A stretch of DNA of 64,000 bases from Desulfosporosinus cupriresistens (GCF_001707885.1 NZ_MASS01000009.1:1-64000), one strand, 5' to 3'. Numbered from the stretch's first letter, positions 34,660 to 44,310 are shown. Numbers and translations are program-made. Notes: generated by a model from the sequence alone, not told the origin.

Positions 34660-36261
34660 ATGGGATTTCTGGAACGTGTGATTCAAATTGATTTTGAAGA
34701 CCGCTTAGGTTTGGGGATGGAGATTTTTGAGAGATGCGAAAAAAATAGGGTGGATAAGATTGGGATGGAAGTCATTCCAGCTCAAGGCATGTTTATTAAA
34801 TTCCGTTGTACTTCAGTTGATCAAATTCAACGATTAATAAGGGATTTGGAAGCGGTTAAAGGGGTTCATTCTGTAAAACCGCGCGATCAGATGCCGTACG
34901 AAGAGAGAGAACATGAGTTAAGGACAATTTTGAACTCTGTCAGCGAGGGGATTGTGGCCGTTAATAAAACAGGAAAAATCATTCAAATTAATGAAGTGGC
35001 CTGTAATATCTTTCACTGTTCATCTGAAGAGGTGATCGGGTCAAAAGCTGAGGAACTGTTTCAAGAGAATGCTCCTATTCTAGAAACCCTTAAGACTGGG
35101 TTGCCTTATCGGCTCGAGGAAAGGGAATTTAAAAAGGGAAATAAGGCCATTCATTTTTTGACGACAGGTGTTCCGGTGCTCAATGCGAAAGGTCAGGTCA
35201 TTGGAGCGGTTGCCACCATGAAAGATTTTCGTCAAGTAGAAGAGATTATTTCGAAAGTAGACCGAAAAAAACAATTAATGTCGTTTGAGGGGATTATTTA
35301 TCACAGTGCGAAGATGCGCTATGTTATCGAAACCGCAAAAATGGTTGCTAAAGGAAACTCAACGGTCTTATTACGTGGAGAAAGTGGAACTGGTAAAGAA
35401 CTGTTTGCGCGAGCGATTCATATGGAAAGTTTGCGGGCCCAAGCTCCTTTTATTGCGATCAATTGCGCGGCCTTACCGGATAGCTTGCTGGAAAGCGAAC
35501 TCTTTGGCTATGAAGAAGGCTCGTTTACAGGGGCAACAAAAGGGGGGAAAAAGGGACTTTTTGAACAAGCAGAACATGGAACAATCTTCTTAGATGAAAT
35601 TGGAGAAATTCCAACGCAGGTTCAGGTTCGGTTGCTTCGTGTTTTGCAAGAAGGTATGATTCGCCGGGTTGGAGGTGCTAAGGAACTTTCGGTAGATGTT
35701 CGAATTGTTGCTGCGACACATCGTAATTTGGAAGAAATGATCCAAAAGGGTGAATTTCGTGAAGACCTTTATTATCGCTTAAATGTTATCCCACTTCGGA
35801 TCCCCGCTCTTCGAGAACGTCGTGAGGATATTCCCCTGATTGCCCAGCATCTAATTCGAAAGATATCCAGCAAGCTTGGAAAAGCAGAAATTCATTTAAC
35901 AAAAGAGAGTAGTGACTTGGTGATGAACCAACCTTGGCCAGGAAATGTACGACAACTCGAAAACACCCTTGAGCGCATTATCAATGTCATGGATTCCGCT
36001 GAGATTAAACCTCAACTTTTTTATGAATGGACCGATTTAGTTTCTATTCCACACACTGCAGAGTGTGAAGAGGGGAATTTTCAAATACAGATTCCTGTAG
36101 ATAAAGAATGGCCTAGCTTAAAGGAGATTGTGAGTGACGTTGAAAAACAAGTTCTCATACGGGTTCTGGAAACTCATTCATCTTCGAGAAAAGCTGGGAA
36201 GATCCTTGGAGTTTCCAATACAACAATTTTAAACAAAATGAAAAGTTACGGAATTGATTAG
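34660..36261 (+). CDS. Sigma-54-dependent activator, TyrR-like (ACT-PAS-AAA+-HTH)
   Basis: 533 residues. Domain order: an ACT-like segment (1-75), a PAS domain (about 85-190), an AAA+ domain with Walker A 'GESGTGKE' near 240, 'GSFTGA' near 287 (the GAFTGA loop that contacts sigma-54, with Ser for Ala) and Walker B 'FLDEIGE' near 309, and a C-terminal HTH 'KAGKILGVSNTTILNKMKSYGI'. This is TyrR/PhhR architecture, suggesting an aromatic amino-acid sensor. The two following genes each have a sigma-54 promoter and a shared palindrome. RBS GAGGAGG precedes ATG 34660. Confidence 0.9.
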   Translation: MGFLERVIQIDFEDRLGLGMEIFERCEKNRVDKIGMEVIPAQGMFIKFRCTSVDQIQRLIRDLEAVKGVHSVKPRDQMPYEEREHELRTILNSVSEGIVAVNKTGKIIQINEVACNIFHCSSEEVIGSKAEELFQENAPILETLKTGLPYRLEEREFKKGNKAIHFLTTGVPVLNAKGQVIGAVATMKDFRQVEEIISKVDRKKQLMSFEGIIYHSAKMRYVIETAKMVAKGNSTVLLRGESGTGKELFARAIHMESLRAQAPFIAINCAALPDSLLESELFGYEEGSFTGATKGGKKGLFEQAEHGTIFLDEIGEIPTQVQVRLLRVLQEGMIRRVGGAKELSVDVRIVAATHRNLEEMIQKGEFREDLYYRLNVIPLRIPALRERREDIPLIAQHLIRKISSKLGKAEIHLTKESSDLVMNQPWPGNVRQLENTLERIINVMDSAEIKPQLFYEWTDLVSIPHTAECEEGNFQIQIPVDKEWPSLKEIVSDVEKQVLIRVLETHSSSRKAGKILGVSNTTILNKMKSYGID

Positions 36262-36294
36262 GAAATGATAGGAAATGATTAATTTGGCAATAAA

Positions 36295-36333
36295 GTGACA
36301 AGTATTTTTATCACTGATAATAATAGTTGTCAC
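36295..36333. promoter_or_regulatory. Palindromic activator site upstream of the permease
   Basis: GTGACAA (36295-36301) and TTGTCAC (36327-36333) flank an AT-rich centre. Read on the minus strand it contains TGACAACTATT and TTATCA at the same spacing as the site at 37886-37919. It lies about 70 bases before the sigma-54 promoter. Confidence 0.65.
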
Positions 36334-36404
36334 TTTTTCTTATCAATCCCAAGTAATTGGGTCTGAAATAAAGGCAAAACCTTTTAAGGTATGCATTGAG
36401 GTAA

Positions 36405-36420
36405 TGGCATGAAAATTGCA
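36405..36420 (+). promoter_or_regulatory. Sigma-54 promoter for the permease
   Basis: TGGCATGAAAATTGCA: GG and GC elements with the obligatory 10-base gap; it lies 62 bases before the permease start. Confidence 0.8.
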
Positions 36421-36482
36421 ACTATTTAGTTGTGCCTTGATTTCTAAACTATCATCAGGGAAAAGCAGAAAGGGGCAATGTT

Positions 36483-37853
36483 ATGAGCATTCAGGAACAA
36501 AATGAAAGTGGTATGCAAAGAGGGTTGAAGAACCGGCATATCCAAATGATCGCCTTAGGCGGAGCTATCGGAACCGGGCTGTTCTATGGATCAGCGGAAA
36601 CCATTCGATTAGCAGGACCCAGTATCACGCTGTCCTATCTCATCGGGGGCTTAGTTATCTTCTTTATTATGAGAATGCTAGGCGAAATGTCTGTGGATGA
36701 ACCTGTTTCAGGTTCCTTTAGCCACTATGCGTACAAGTATTGGGGCGAGTTTCCCGGTTTCCTCTCCGGTTGGAATTACTGGTTTAACTACATTATCGTC
36801 AGCATGGCAGAATTGACAGCCGTGGGTATTTACATCAACTATTGGTTTCCAACGTTTCCGCAGTGGTTATCCGCTCTGATATTTTTAATTCTTATTACAA
36901 TGGCAAACTTAGTAAGCGTTAAAATGTATGGAGAATTTGAATTCTGGTTTGCCATTATTAAAGTTGTTGCCATTCTAGGGATGATCATATTTGGAATAAT
37001 GTTAATCTTCACGGGAATTAACGGACAAGCTACTGGATTTAGCAACCTTTGGATACAAGGGGGGTTTCTGCCAAACGGAGTGGGGGGATTAGTCCTTTCC
37101 CTGGTTGTCGTTATGTTTAGTTTTGGAGGAATTGAACTAATCGGGATCACGGCTGGAGAAGCGGAGAACCCGAAAAAAACGATTCCGAGAGCCATTAACC
37201 AAGTCATGTGGCGTATCCTAATCTTCTATGTTGGGGCCTTATCTGTCATGATGATTATCTTTCCATGGAATAAGGTAGGGCTGGATGGGAGTCCATTTGT
37301 TCAAATCTTCTCGAAGATGGGAATCCCTGCCGCAGCAACTATCTTAAATGTTGTTGTTCTGACGGCTGCTCTTTCAGTCTATAACAGTGGTATTTACAGT
37401 AATGGCCGGATGCTTTATAGCTTGGCCCATCAAGGTAACGCACCTAGGTTTTTTGGTAAACTGAATAAAAGAGGCATTCCTGTTGCAGGAGTTTTAGCCT
37501 CATCCGCTCTAACGCTGGTGGCAGTCGTTCTGAACTATTTAGTCCCCGGTAAAGTCTTTATGTACTTGATTTCTATAGCCATTATTGCAGCAATCATTAA
37601 CTGGACTATGATCATTATTATAAACCTTAGATTCCGCAAGTCTAAAGGGAAAGATGCCGATAAACTAGAGTTCAAAACCCCTCTACACCCGTACAGCAAT
37701 TATGTTGCTTTAGCCTTCCTATTAATGATTGTGGTTTTGATGACAACGATGAAGGATATGAAACTGGCAGTCTACATTCTTCCTTTATGGTTATTCATTC
37801 TCTGGGTTGGTTTTAAAATCAAAAAGACAATGGGGAATAAGGGAATCACTTGA
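36483..37853 (+). CDS. Aromatic amino-acid permease (APC family, AroP/PheP-like)
   Basis: 456 residues, twelve membrane segments. The signature start 'LKNRHIQMIALGGAIGTGLFYGS' and 'GEMSVDEPVSGSFSHYAYKYWG' are those of the AAT group of the APC superfamily, proton-driven importers. Placement between a TyrR-like activator and tryptophanase, each with matching control sites, argues for tryptophan or another aromatic amino acid as substrate. It is monocistronic or read through into tnaA. Confidence 0.9.
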   Translation: MSIQEQNESGMQRGLKNRHIQMIALGGAIGTGLFYGSAETIRLAGPSITLSYLIGGLVIFFIMRMLGEMSVDEPVSGSFSHYAYKYWGEFPGFLSGWNYWFNYIIVSMAELTAVGIYINYWFPTFPQWLSALIFLILITMANLVSVKMYGEFEFWFAIIKVVAILGMIIFGIMLIFTGINGQATGFSNLWIQGGFLPNGVGGLVLSLVVVMFSFGGIELIGITAGEAENPKKTIPRAINQVMWRILIFYVGALSVMMIIFPWNKVGLDGSPFVQIFSKMGIPAAATILNVVVLTAALSVYNSGIYSNGRMLYSLAHQGNAPRFFGKLNKRGIPVAGVLASSALTLVAVVLNYLVPGKVFMYLISIAIIAAIINWTMIIIINLRFRKSKGKDADKLEFKTPLHPYSNYVALAFLLMIVVLMTTMKDMKLAVYILPLWLFILWVGFKIKKTMGNKGIT

Positions 37854-37885
37854 TTGATAAGTTTTATTTCCACCCATAAGAAAAA

Positions 37886-37919
37886 TTGACAACTATTCTT
37901 ATCAATTTATAGGTTGTCA
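37886..37919. promoter_or_regulatory. Palindromic activator site upstream of tryptophanase
   Basis: TTGACAA (37886-37892) and TTGTCA (37914-37919) enclose CTATTCTTATCAATTTATAG. It shares its spacing and much of its left half with the inverted site at 36295-36333 and lies 46 bases before the sigma-54 promoter. Confidence 0.65.
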
Positions 37920-37964
37920 TCGTTGGAAGTGGCTAGTATAGGTAATTTTGATCCCTTCCAACGG

Positions 37965-37980
37965 TGGCACGCAACTTGCA
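37965..37980 (+). promoter_or_regulatory. Sigma-54 promoter for tryptophanase
   Basis: TGGCACGCAACTTGCA matches the consensus TGGCACG-N4-TTGCA completely. Confidence 0.92.
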
Positions 37981-38032
37981 ATACAATAATCATAGATCCA
38001 AAATTATCTGGAATAAAGGGAGGAACTTTATA

Positions 38033-39415
38033 ATGGCTAGAAAAGCAGAACCTTATCGCATTAAAATGGTGGAATCCATGCGCATGATTTCTCGTGAAGA
38101 GCGTCTGATAAAGCTTCAAGAAGCTGGGTATAATCCCTTTCTGTTAAAAGCGGAAGACGTGTATATTGATCTTCTCACAGACAGCGGTACTGGTGCTATG
38201 AGTGACAAACAGTGGTCCGCATTGATGCTTGGAGATGAGTCTTATGCTGGAAGTAAATCCTTCTTTAAAGTGAAAGATGCGGTAAAAGGGATTTTCGGGT
38301 ATGACTATGTGATTCCGACACACCAAGGTCGTGGGGCGGAACAAGTTCTCTTTCCCCATTTGAAAAAACACAACGGGCAATTTGTGCTTGGAAATATGCA
38401 TTTCGATACGACTATGGCTCATATTGAGATGAATGGTATGGTTGCAGTCAACCTCGTTATTGAAGATGCTTTCGATACACAAAAGGAGCATCCATTTAAA
38501 GGTAACTTTGATCTGGAAAAACTCGAGAATTTCATCGTTGAAAAAGGTCCTAAAAACATTGCCTTCATTATTGTGACAGTAACCTGTAACTCATCGGGTG
38601 GACAACCAGTTTCTATGGAAAATTTCCGAGGGGTTCGGAAAATTGCAGATAAATACTCCTTGAAGATCGACATTGACTCCGCTCGTTTTGCCGAGAATGC
38701 CTATTTTATTAAGAAACGTGAACCAGGGTATGAAAATAAGAGCATTCAAGAGATTGTCAAAGAAATGTATGACATGGGTGACTACTTCACGATGAGTGCG
38801 AAGAAAGATGCTATTGTCAACATGGGTGGTTTAATTGGTATTAAGATTGAAGAAGAATTGTACCAGAATGCATGTACGAGCTGTGTACCTATGGAAGGCT
38901 TTGTAACTTACGGTGGGCTCTCTGGTCGAGATATGGAATGCTTAGCGGTTGGATTGTACGAAGGACTGGATGTTGATTATCTCGAAAGCCGAATTGGACA
39001 AGTGGAATACCTAGGCGATGAGCTTCGTAAGCTTGGTATCCCTATCCAATGGCCTGTCGGTGGACATGCCGTTTTCGTGGATGCTGGAAAGTTTCTTCCT
39101 CATATTCCCGCAGAACAATTTCCAGCTCAAGCCCTCAGTAACGAACTATATCTTGAGGCGGGCGTCCGTCCGGTTGAAGTAGGTTCTTTATTACTGGGAC
39201 GCGATCCTGAGACCGGAATTCAAAAGAAAGCTGGCGTGGATTTCATGCGTTTGACCATTCCGCGTCGTGTCTATACTGATCGTCATATGGATGTAGTTGT
39301 GGATGCCTTAGCAGCGATTTGGGAACGTCGTGACCAAATAAAAGGCCTAGAATTCACTTATGAACCCAAAGTACTCCGTCACTTCCTTTGCAAGCTCAAG
39401 CCTATCGATGGTTAA
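38033..39415 (+). CDS. tnaA: Tryptophanase
   Basis: 460 residues from ATG 38033 (GGGAGG upstream); a longer frame from 37964 would include the promoter. It is a beta-eliminating PLP lyase of the TnaA/TPL family: '[13 protein letters not shown]', '[10 protein letters not shown]', and the PLP lysine in 'SAKKDA' near 256. It is judged to be tryptophanase rather than tyrosine phenol-lyase because the ring-binding Arg of TPL ('SMERG') is replaced by 'PVEVGS' and the C-terminus has 'VLRHF' as in TnaA. It splits tryptophan into indole, pyruvate and ammonia. Sigma-54 control links it to the TyrR-like activator. Confidence 0.93.
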   Translation: MARKAEPYRIKMVESMRMISREERLIKLQEAGYNPFLLKAEDVYIDLLTDSGTGAMSDKQWSALMLGDESYAGSKSFFKVKDAVKGIFGYDYVIPTHQGRGAEQVLFPHLKKHNGQFVLGNMHFDTTMAHIEMNGMVAVNLVIEDAFDTQKEHPFKGNFDLEKLENFIVEKGPKNIAFIIVTVTCNSSGGQPVSMENFRGVRKIADKYSLKIDIDSARFAENAYFIKKREPGYENKSIQEIVKEMYDMGDYFTMSAKKDAIVNMGGLIGIKIEEELYQNACTSCVPMEGFVTYGGLSGRDMECLAVGLYEGLDVDYLESRIGQVEYLGDELRKLGIPIQWPVGGHAVFVDAGKFLPHIPAEQFPAQALSNELYLEAGVRPVEVGSLLLGRDPETGIQKKAGVDFMRLTIPRRVYTDRHMDVVVDALAAIWERRDQIKGLEFTYEPKVLRHFLCKLKPIDG

Positions 39416-39453
39416 GTTTTAAAACCTGAAAAGTACGAGTAAGAAACTTTAGG

Positions 39454-39485
39454 CACTAGCGCAGTGAAGGTTTACTGCGCTAGTG
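39454..39485 (+). terminator. Terminator after tnaA
   Basis: CACTAGCGCAGT pairs with ACTGCGCTAGTG; a second hairpin (CCCGACTGG...CCTGATCGGG, then TTTT) follows at 39497-39532. Confidence 0.75.
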
Positions 39486-39564
39486 CATTGTTCAGGACCC
39501 GACTGGTTTTCAAACCTGATCGGGTTTTCTAATACTGCCAATGAATGATTTAGGAGGAGTAAGA

Positions 39565-40449
39565 ATGTCGGAAATGGGTACTTGGGCCTTGAAAAGAGGT
39601 TTGGCCGAAATGCTTAAGGGTGGAGTCATCATGGACGTAACGACTCCTGAACAGGCCAAGATTGCAGAAGAAGCGGGCGCCTGTGCTGTTATGGCCTTAG
39701 AAAGGGTGCCTTCGGATATTCGTGCGGATGGTGGGGTTGCCAGAATGGCTGATCCATCTATTATTCTGCGGATTATGGAGTCGGTTACGATCCCGGTAAT
39801 GGCTAAAGCGCGGATTGGGCACATGGTCGAGGCCCAGATTCTAGAAGCATTGGGAGCAGATTATATTGATGAAAGTGAAGTCCTCACACCGGCTGATGAG
39901 GAATTCCATATTTATAAGCATGATTTTAAAGTTCCGTTCGTGTGCGGAGCACGGAATCTAGGAGAAGCGCTTCGCCGGATCGGCGAAGGGGCAGCTATGA
40001 TCAGGACAAAAGGGGAACCCGGAACGGGTAATGTTGTGGAAGCCGTTCGGCATATGAGAAAAGTCATGAGTGAAATTCGTCTTCTCCAAAACCTACCGAA
40101 GGAAGAACTAATGACGGCTGCTAAAAATATGGGTGCACCTTATGACTTAGTCGTACAAATCGCAGAACTTGGAAGATTACCGGTCGTTAATTTCGCGGCC
40201 GGGGGAATTGCAACCCCTGCAGATGCAGCTTTGATGATGCAACTGGGGTGTGATGGAGTCTTTGTGGGATCGGGCATCTTTAAGTCAAAGAATCCTACTG
40301 CACGTGCTAAAGCGATTGTTGCTGCAACCACTCATTATCGTGACAGTCAGATTTTAGCTGAGATATCAAAGGACTTGGGAGAATCGATGTCTGGGCTTGA
40401 AATATCAACACTACTGAAATCAGAGCGCATGCAAGACCGCGGCTGGTAA
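39565..40449 (+). CDS. pdxS: Pyridoxal 5'-phosphate synthase, PdxS subunit
   Basis: 294 residues from ATG 39565, 7 bases after AGGAGG; an earlier in-frame ATG (39541) overlaps that site. It has near-universal PdxS sequence: '[21 protein letters not shown]', '[20 protein letters not shown]', 'VMAKARIGH', '[18 protein letters not shown]'. It forms PLP from ribose 5-phosphate, glyceraldehyde 3-phosphate and ammonia. The glutaminase partner PdxT is not adjacent and is not in the window. A terminator follows. Confidence 0.96.
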   Translation: MSEMGTWALKRGLAEMLKGGVIMDVTTPEQAKIAEEAGACAVMALERVPSDIRADGGVARMADPSIILRIMESVTIPVMAKARIGHMVEAQILEALGADYIDESEVLTPADEEFHIYKHDFKVPFVCGARNLGEALRRIGEGAAMIRTKGEPGTGNVVEAVRHMRKVMSEIRLLQNLPKEELMTAAKNMGAPYDLVVQIAELGRLPVVNFAAGGIATPADAALMMQLGCDGVFVGSGIFKSKNPTARAKAIVAATTHYRDSQILAEISKDLGESMSGLEISTLLKSERMQDRGW

Positions 40450-40474
40450 TTGTCTAGGATTATATTATAGTTAT

Positions 40475-40518
40475 AGCTGGTGATAAATTAACTTGGTTGA
40501 TTTATCACCGGCTTTTTA
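40475..40518 (+). terminator. Terminator after pdxS
   Basis: AGCTGGTGATAAAT pairs with ATTTATCACCGGCT, followed by TTTTATT. Confidence 0.85.
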
Positions 40519-40615
40519 TTTTCATCAAATTTCAGTATACACACTCGGAAAATTGAGAAACTAGCTATTATATTAAGGCGATCTTAGCTACTGAGTGAAA
40601 AGGGAGTGCTAGCTT

Positions 40616-41878
40616 ATGGGCTTGGTTTATACAGTATTTGTTCCACATCCACCTATCCTCGTCCCGGAGATCGGAAAGGGAGAAGAGCGTAAATGCCAGG
40701 CAAGTTTAGACGCCTACCGAGAGATTTCCGGACGTCTAGTTCGAGCGGAGGTTGAGACAGTGATTCTGATCTCTCCTCATGCACCGCTCACAAAGGATGG
40801 GATTACACTTTCAATAGAGGAGGTTGTCCGAGGAAATTTCGCTCAATTTGGAGCTGCACAGCTAAGCTTTTCATTTAAATGCGACGCTACAGTGCTTGCC
40901 CAATTTCAGAAAGAGTTGTCGGGAATTGTTCCGACAGAGGGACCTATTGATCACGGTGCCTTAGTACCACTCTATTTTATACAAAAGGCAGGTTGGAGTG
41001 GGAAGGTTGTCCTTTTAGGGATGCCCTTGGAGCGACCAGAAGAATATGGCTTACGTATAGGTCAAATCGTGGATAAGCTACCGGGACGCTATGCGCTTGT
41101 TGCCAGCGGGGATCTCTCCCATCGCCTGAAAGAAGACGGGCCGTATGGATTTGATTCTGCGGGGCCGGAATTTGATCAGGCCATTGTAAAAGGTCTTCAG
41201 CGAGACACGAAAAAGCTCACTAGTTTACCAGTTGATCTAGTCGAAAAAGCTGGTGAATGTGGGTACAGGAGCCTGCGCTTAGCCTTAGCGGCTAAAGAAG
41301 GAGCTCCAGAAGTGTTATCCTATGAGGGGCCATTTGGTGTAGGGTATATGGTGGCTGATCTGTATCATTCATCCCCCTTACCCCTTTGGGCGAGGCATTG
41401 CCTAAGCGCGTATTTGAATAATGAAGATCCTGGCCAACCTAGTTTTCCCGATTCTTCAGAGTTTGCTGTGCGGAGAGGATGTTTTGTAACGTTAAAGCAG
41501 AACGGGCAACTGCGTGGCTGTATTGGAACGACTGAGCCTTGGCAGGAAAATTTAGCTTTGGAAATTCAACATAATGCACTGGCTGCGGGAACACAAGACC
41601 CACGTTTTCGGCCAGTTCAAGCAGACGAAATGGATACCTTGAGTATCACTGTTGATGTGCTGGGGGAACTGGAGAAAATCGGGGGTACAGACGATTTAGA
41701 TCCCTGGCGGTATGGAGTCGTTGTTCGTCGAGGAAGGAAAACTGGGCTTTTGCTCCCTCATTTAGAAGGTGTAGATACCATCGCTGAGCAAGTCAGTATT
41801 GCCAAACAAAAAGCGGGAATCTTGCCAGAGGAATCAGTGGAGCTTTGGCGTTTTGAGGTCAAGCAGTATTATGAATAA
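40616..41878 (+). CDS. AmmeMemoRadiSam protein: MEMO-like domain fused to AMMECR1 domain
   Basis: 420 residues. The N-terminal part (about 1-250) is MEMO/LigB-type: 'FVPHPPILVPEIG', 'ILISPHAP', 'IDHGALVPLYFI' and 'VASGDLSHRL' carry the class-III dioxygenase-like metal His residues. The C-terminal part (about 265-420) is AMMECR1: 'RRGCFVTLKQNGQLRGCIGT' and 'DPRFRPVQADEMDTLSITVDVL'. In many genomes AmmeMemoA and AmmeMemoB are separate genes; here they are one protein. The radical SAM partner overlaps it by 8 bases. The pathway of this conserved trio is still unclear. Confidence 0.92.
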   Translation: MGLVYTVFVPHPPILVPEIGKGEERKCQASLDAYREISGRLVRAEVETVILISPHAPLTKDGITLSIEEVVRGNFAQFGAAQLSFSFKCDATVLAQFQKELSGIVPTEGPIDHGALVPLYFIQKAGWSGKVVLLGMPLERPEEYGLRIGQIVDKLPGRYALVASGDLSHRLKEDGPYGFDSAGPEFDQAIVKGLQRDTKKLTSLPVDLVEKAGECGYRSLRLALAAKEGAPEVLSYEGPFGVGYMVADLYHSSPLPLWARHCLSAYLNNEDPGQPSFPDSSEFAVRRGCFVTLKQNGQLRGCIGTTEPWQENLALEIQHNALAAGTQDPRFRPVQADEMDTLSITVDVLGELEKIGGTDDLDPWRYGVVVRRGRKTGLLLPHLEGVDTIAEQVSIAKQKAGILPEESVELWRFEVKQYYE

Positions 41879-42881
41879 TCTAAGCAAAGAGAGTAATCTA
41901 GGCAAAGAATTACATAGTGCGAGTTGTCTGGTATGTCCCCAGCATTGTCAATTAAAGCCTGGGCAGTCAGGGCGGTGTCATGCACGGGAAAATCGCGAGG
42001 GAAAGGTCGTATCTCGAACCTATGGTGAAGTTGCAGCCTGGAATTTAGACCCAATAGAAAAGAAGCCTCTTTATCACTTTTATCCTGGTTCTTGGATTTT
42101 TTCCGTCGGAGGATTTGGCTGTAACCTAAGCTGTTCGTTTTGTCAAAATCATGAGATATCCCAAAAACACCAAGTGGGAAGAAAAGTAACGCCTGCCGAG
42201 CTTGCAGAGCTGACCGGACAGGAGCGTAAATCGTTGGGGCTGTGTTTTACTTATTCAGAGCCGAGCGTGTGGTTTGAGATGATCAGGGATACTGCTCCTC
42301 TAGTACGAGCTCAAGGGGGAAAGGTGGTTTTAGTTAGCAACGGAACAATTTCGCCGCGTTTTCTCGAGGAGTTGATTCCGTGGCTAGATGCAGTCAATAT
42401 TGATATTAAAGCGTTTTCGGAGGAGTTTTATCAACACTATTGTGGAGGAAAACTGGCTTGGGTTTTAGACAATGTAGAGCGATTAGCAGGGCGTGTTCAT
42501 TTAGAGATAACAACTCTCGTTATTCCAGGGGCCAATGACGACCCGAAAGAACTCACTGGGTTGGCTCGTTGGCTACATCAGCTCAATGTTCCACTGGCCT
42601 GGCATTTGAGTCGTTATCACCCGGCCTATCGTTTAGTGGTACCGTCGACGGATCGACAGACCTTAGAACGATTATGGAATATTGGCAAAGAGTGGCTTCC
42701 TTATGTATATTTGGGGAATGTTAGCGGCGGGGATACGACGTTTTGTCCTCAGTGCGGAGAAGCTGTGATTCGGCGGGAACCAGTGCTGGTGAATCGTCTG
42801 GAGCGAGGGCGTTGTCCGAAATGTGGGGAGAGTATTTTTGGGGTTGGGATGAACGCGGTATTACCTCTAAATGGTCAGTAG
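41871..42881 (+). CDS. amrS: AmmeMemoRadiSam system radical SAM enzyme
   Basis: 336 residues from ATG 41871, inside the end of the upstream gene (translational coupling). N-terminal Cys motif 'CLVCPQHCQLKPGQSGRC', radical SAM motif C84, C88, C91 in 'GCNLSCSFCQNHEISQ', and C-terminal zinc-ribbon pairs (CPQCGE, CPKCGE). These are the marks of AmrS, a PflA-like enzyme. An upstream in-frame start exists but lies deep within the MEMO-AMMECR1 gene. The radical SAM half of the protein at 3009 has a similar plan. Confidence 0.92.
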   Translation: MNNLSKESNLGKELHSASCLVCPQHCQLKPGQSGRCHARENREGKVVSRTYGEVAAWNLDPIEKKPLYHFYPGSWIFSVGGFGCNLSCSFCQNHEISQKHQVGRKVTPAELAELTGQERKSLGLCFTYSEPSVWFEMIRDTAPLVRAQGGKVVLVSNGTISPRFLEELIPWLDAVNIDIKAFSEEFYQHYCGGKLAWVLDNVERLAGRVHLEITTLVIPGANDDPKELTGLARWLHQLNVPLAWHLSRYHPAYRLVVPSTDRQTLERLWNIGKEWLPYVYLGNVSGGDTTFCPQCGEAVIRREPVLVNRLERGRCPKCGESIFGVGMNAVLPLNGQ

Positions 42882-42885
42882 ATAA

Positions 42886-42919
42886 AAGCGAGAGTAGTCT
42901 TGGACTACCACTCTCGCTT
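42886..42919. terminator. Bidirectional terminator between convergent genes
   Basis: AAGCGAGAGTAGTC pairs with GACTACCACTCTCGCTT (one bulge) between amrS and the anion transporter. Confidence 0.7.
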
Positions 42920-42941
42920 GCAGAGTTTTATGCGGCGTGAC

Positions 42942-44216
42942 TTAATAATAACGAATCAGGAGGTAAATAGCTGAAATTACAGTGGAGAGAATCATGATGG
43001 GAAAACCTACTTTAAGAAATTGAGTATAACGTATTTTAATGCCATTTTTCTCAGCAATTCCTGCCACGATGAGATTAGCGGAAGCTCCTACCAAGGTTCC
43101 GTTTCCGCCAAGGCAAGCGCCTAAGGCCAAAGCCCACCACAGGGGCTGTGTTTGTGCAGCAGTAAACTGGCTCAGTAAGGCGAGTTTTTGGATCAGTGGA
43201 ATCATGGTTGCTACGAAAGGAATATTATCGAGGAAGGAAGAGAGCAGAGCGGATATAAATAAAATCAACATAGCCATGATGAGGGGGTCTCCCTGGGTCA
43301 GGCTCATGCTCCACACTGCGAGACGGTCAAGAACTCCGACTTCAATAAGGCCACCAACAAGAACGAACAAACCGGCAAAGAAAAAGAGCGTGGGCCATTC
43401 AATAGCTAAGAAAATGTCTTCAGGTTCTTCGTGGGTCCAGATCATTAAGAGCATTGCCCCGCTAAGGGCGATGGTGGCTGTTTCAAGGTGCAGAATGGAA
43501 TGCAAAGAAAAACCCAAGATGACTAAGCTTAACACGGAAAGACTTTTTTTGAGTAAGGCAAAGTCTTTAATATGGTCCCATTCATTTTGAACCATGAGTT
43601 TAGTTTTTAATTCGTCTTTGGTAACTAACTTATGACGATATAGAAGATAAAAAATGTAAAGAGCAACAATAATAATGATAATAATAACGGGGGCCAGATT
43701 AATAATAAAATCCATAAAACTAAGTTGCGTTTGTCCGGCAATTATTATATTGGGTGGATCTCCGATAAGAGTTGCTGTGCCACCAATGTTACTCATGAGA
43801 ATTTGACTGAAGAGAAAGGGAGTAGGATCGACTTCCAATTGATCAGCAATTGAAAGGGCTACAGGAACAATCAATAAGACAGTTGTGACGTTGTCCAATA
43901 ATGCGGATAGGAAAGCTGTGAGCAAGGATAAGGAGAGCATCAGTAATAGGGGATCCCCCTTTACCTTTTTGCTAATCCAGATGGCTAAAAAGGTAAAGAT
44001 GCCTGATCGTCGAGTCAGATCAACGATGATCATCATCCCAACCAATAGCCCCAAGGTGTTCCAATCAATATGATGAATCGCCTTTTCTTGAGTAAGAACC
44101 CCAAAGATAATCAGTAGTGAGGCACCGAAAACTGCGATTACAGCGCGAGGGATCTTTTCTATGATAATGAAGAAATAGCTAAATAAGAAGAGTGTTATGG
44201 CTATCCCAATGAGCAT
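42942..44216 (-). CDS. ArsB/NhaD-type ion transporter
   Basis: 424 residues with eleven to twelve membrane segments. The repeat signature appears twice: 'FLSALLDNVTTVLLIVPVAL' with 'SNIGGTATLIGDPPNIIIAG' in the first half, and 'LLSSFLDNIPFVATMIPLI' with 'GACLGGNGTLVGASANLIVAG' in the second. This is the ArsB/NhaD/P-protein family, which covers arsenite export and sodium/proton exchange; the two cannot be separated by eye. It is preceded by a GEMM-type riboswitch and terminator. Confidence 0.88.
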   Translation of the reverse strand: MLIGIAITLFLFSYFFIIIEKIPRAVIAVFGASLLIIFGVLTQEKAIHHIDWNTLGLLVGMMIIVDLTRRSGIFTFLAIWISKKVKGDPLLLMLSLSLLTAFLSALLDNVTTVLLIVPVALSIADQLEVDPTPFLFSQILMSNIGGTATLIGDPPNIIIAGQTQLSFMDFIINLAPVIIIIIIVALYIFYLLYRHKLVTKDELKTKLMVQNEWDHIKDFALLKKSLSVLSLVILGFSLHSILHLETATIALSGAMLLMIWTHEEPEDIFLAIEWPTLFFFAGLFVLVGGLIEVGVLDRLAVWSMSLTQGDPLIMAMLILFISALLSSFLDNIPFVATMIPLIQKLALLSQFTAAQTQPLWWALALGACLGGNGTLVGASANLIVAGIAEKNGIKIRYTQFLKVGFPIMILSTVISAIYLLIRYY

Positions 44217-44258
44217 TAATACACCTCCAAAAAAAGTTTTTTACCTAATATTCCCAAA

Positions 44259-44290
44259 ATAAAAGAGAGCAGTCTTCAGTGACTACTCTC
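44259..44290 (-). terminator. Terminator between the riboswitch and the transporter
   Basis: On the minus strand GAGAGTAGTC pairs with GACTGCTCTC, followed by TTTTATTTT; it lies between the aptamer and the coding start. Confidence 0.75.
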
Positions 44291-44310
44291 CCCAGAGAAG
44301 TTCTATCTTG

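Noticed and set aside
37964..39415. Tyrosine phenol-lyase instead of tryptophanase
   Set aside because: Ring-binding Arg of TPL is absent and the C-terminal His-containing motif and several long segments follow TnaA.
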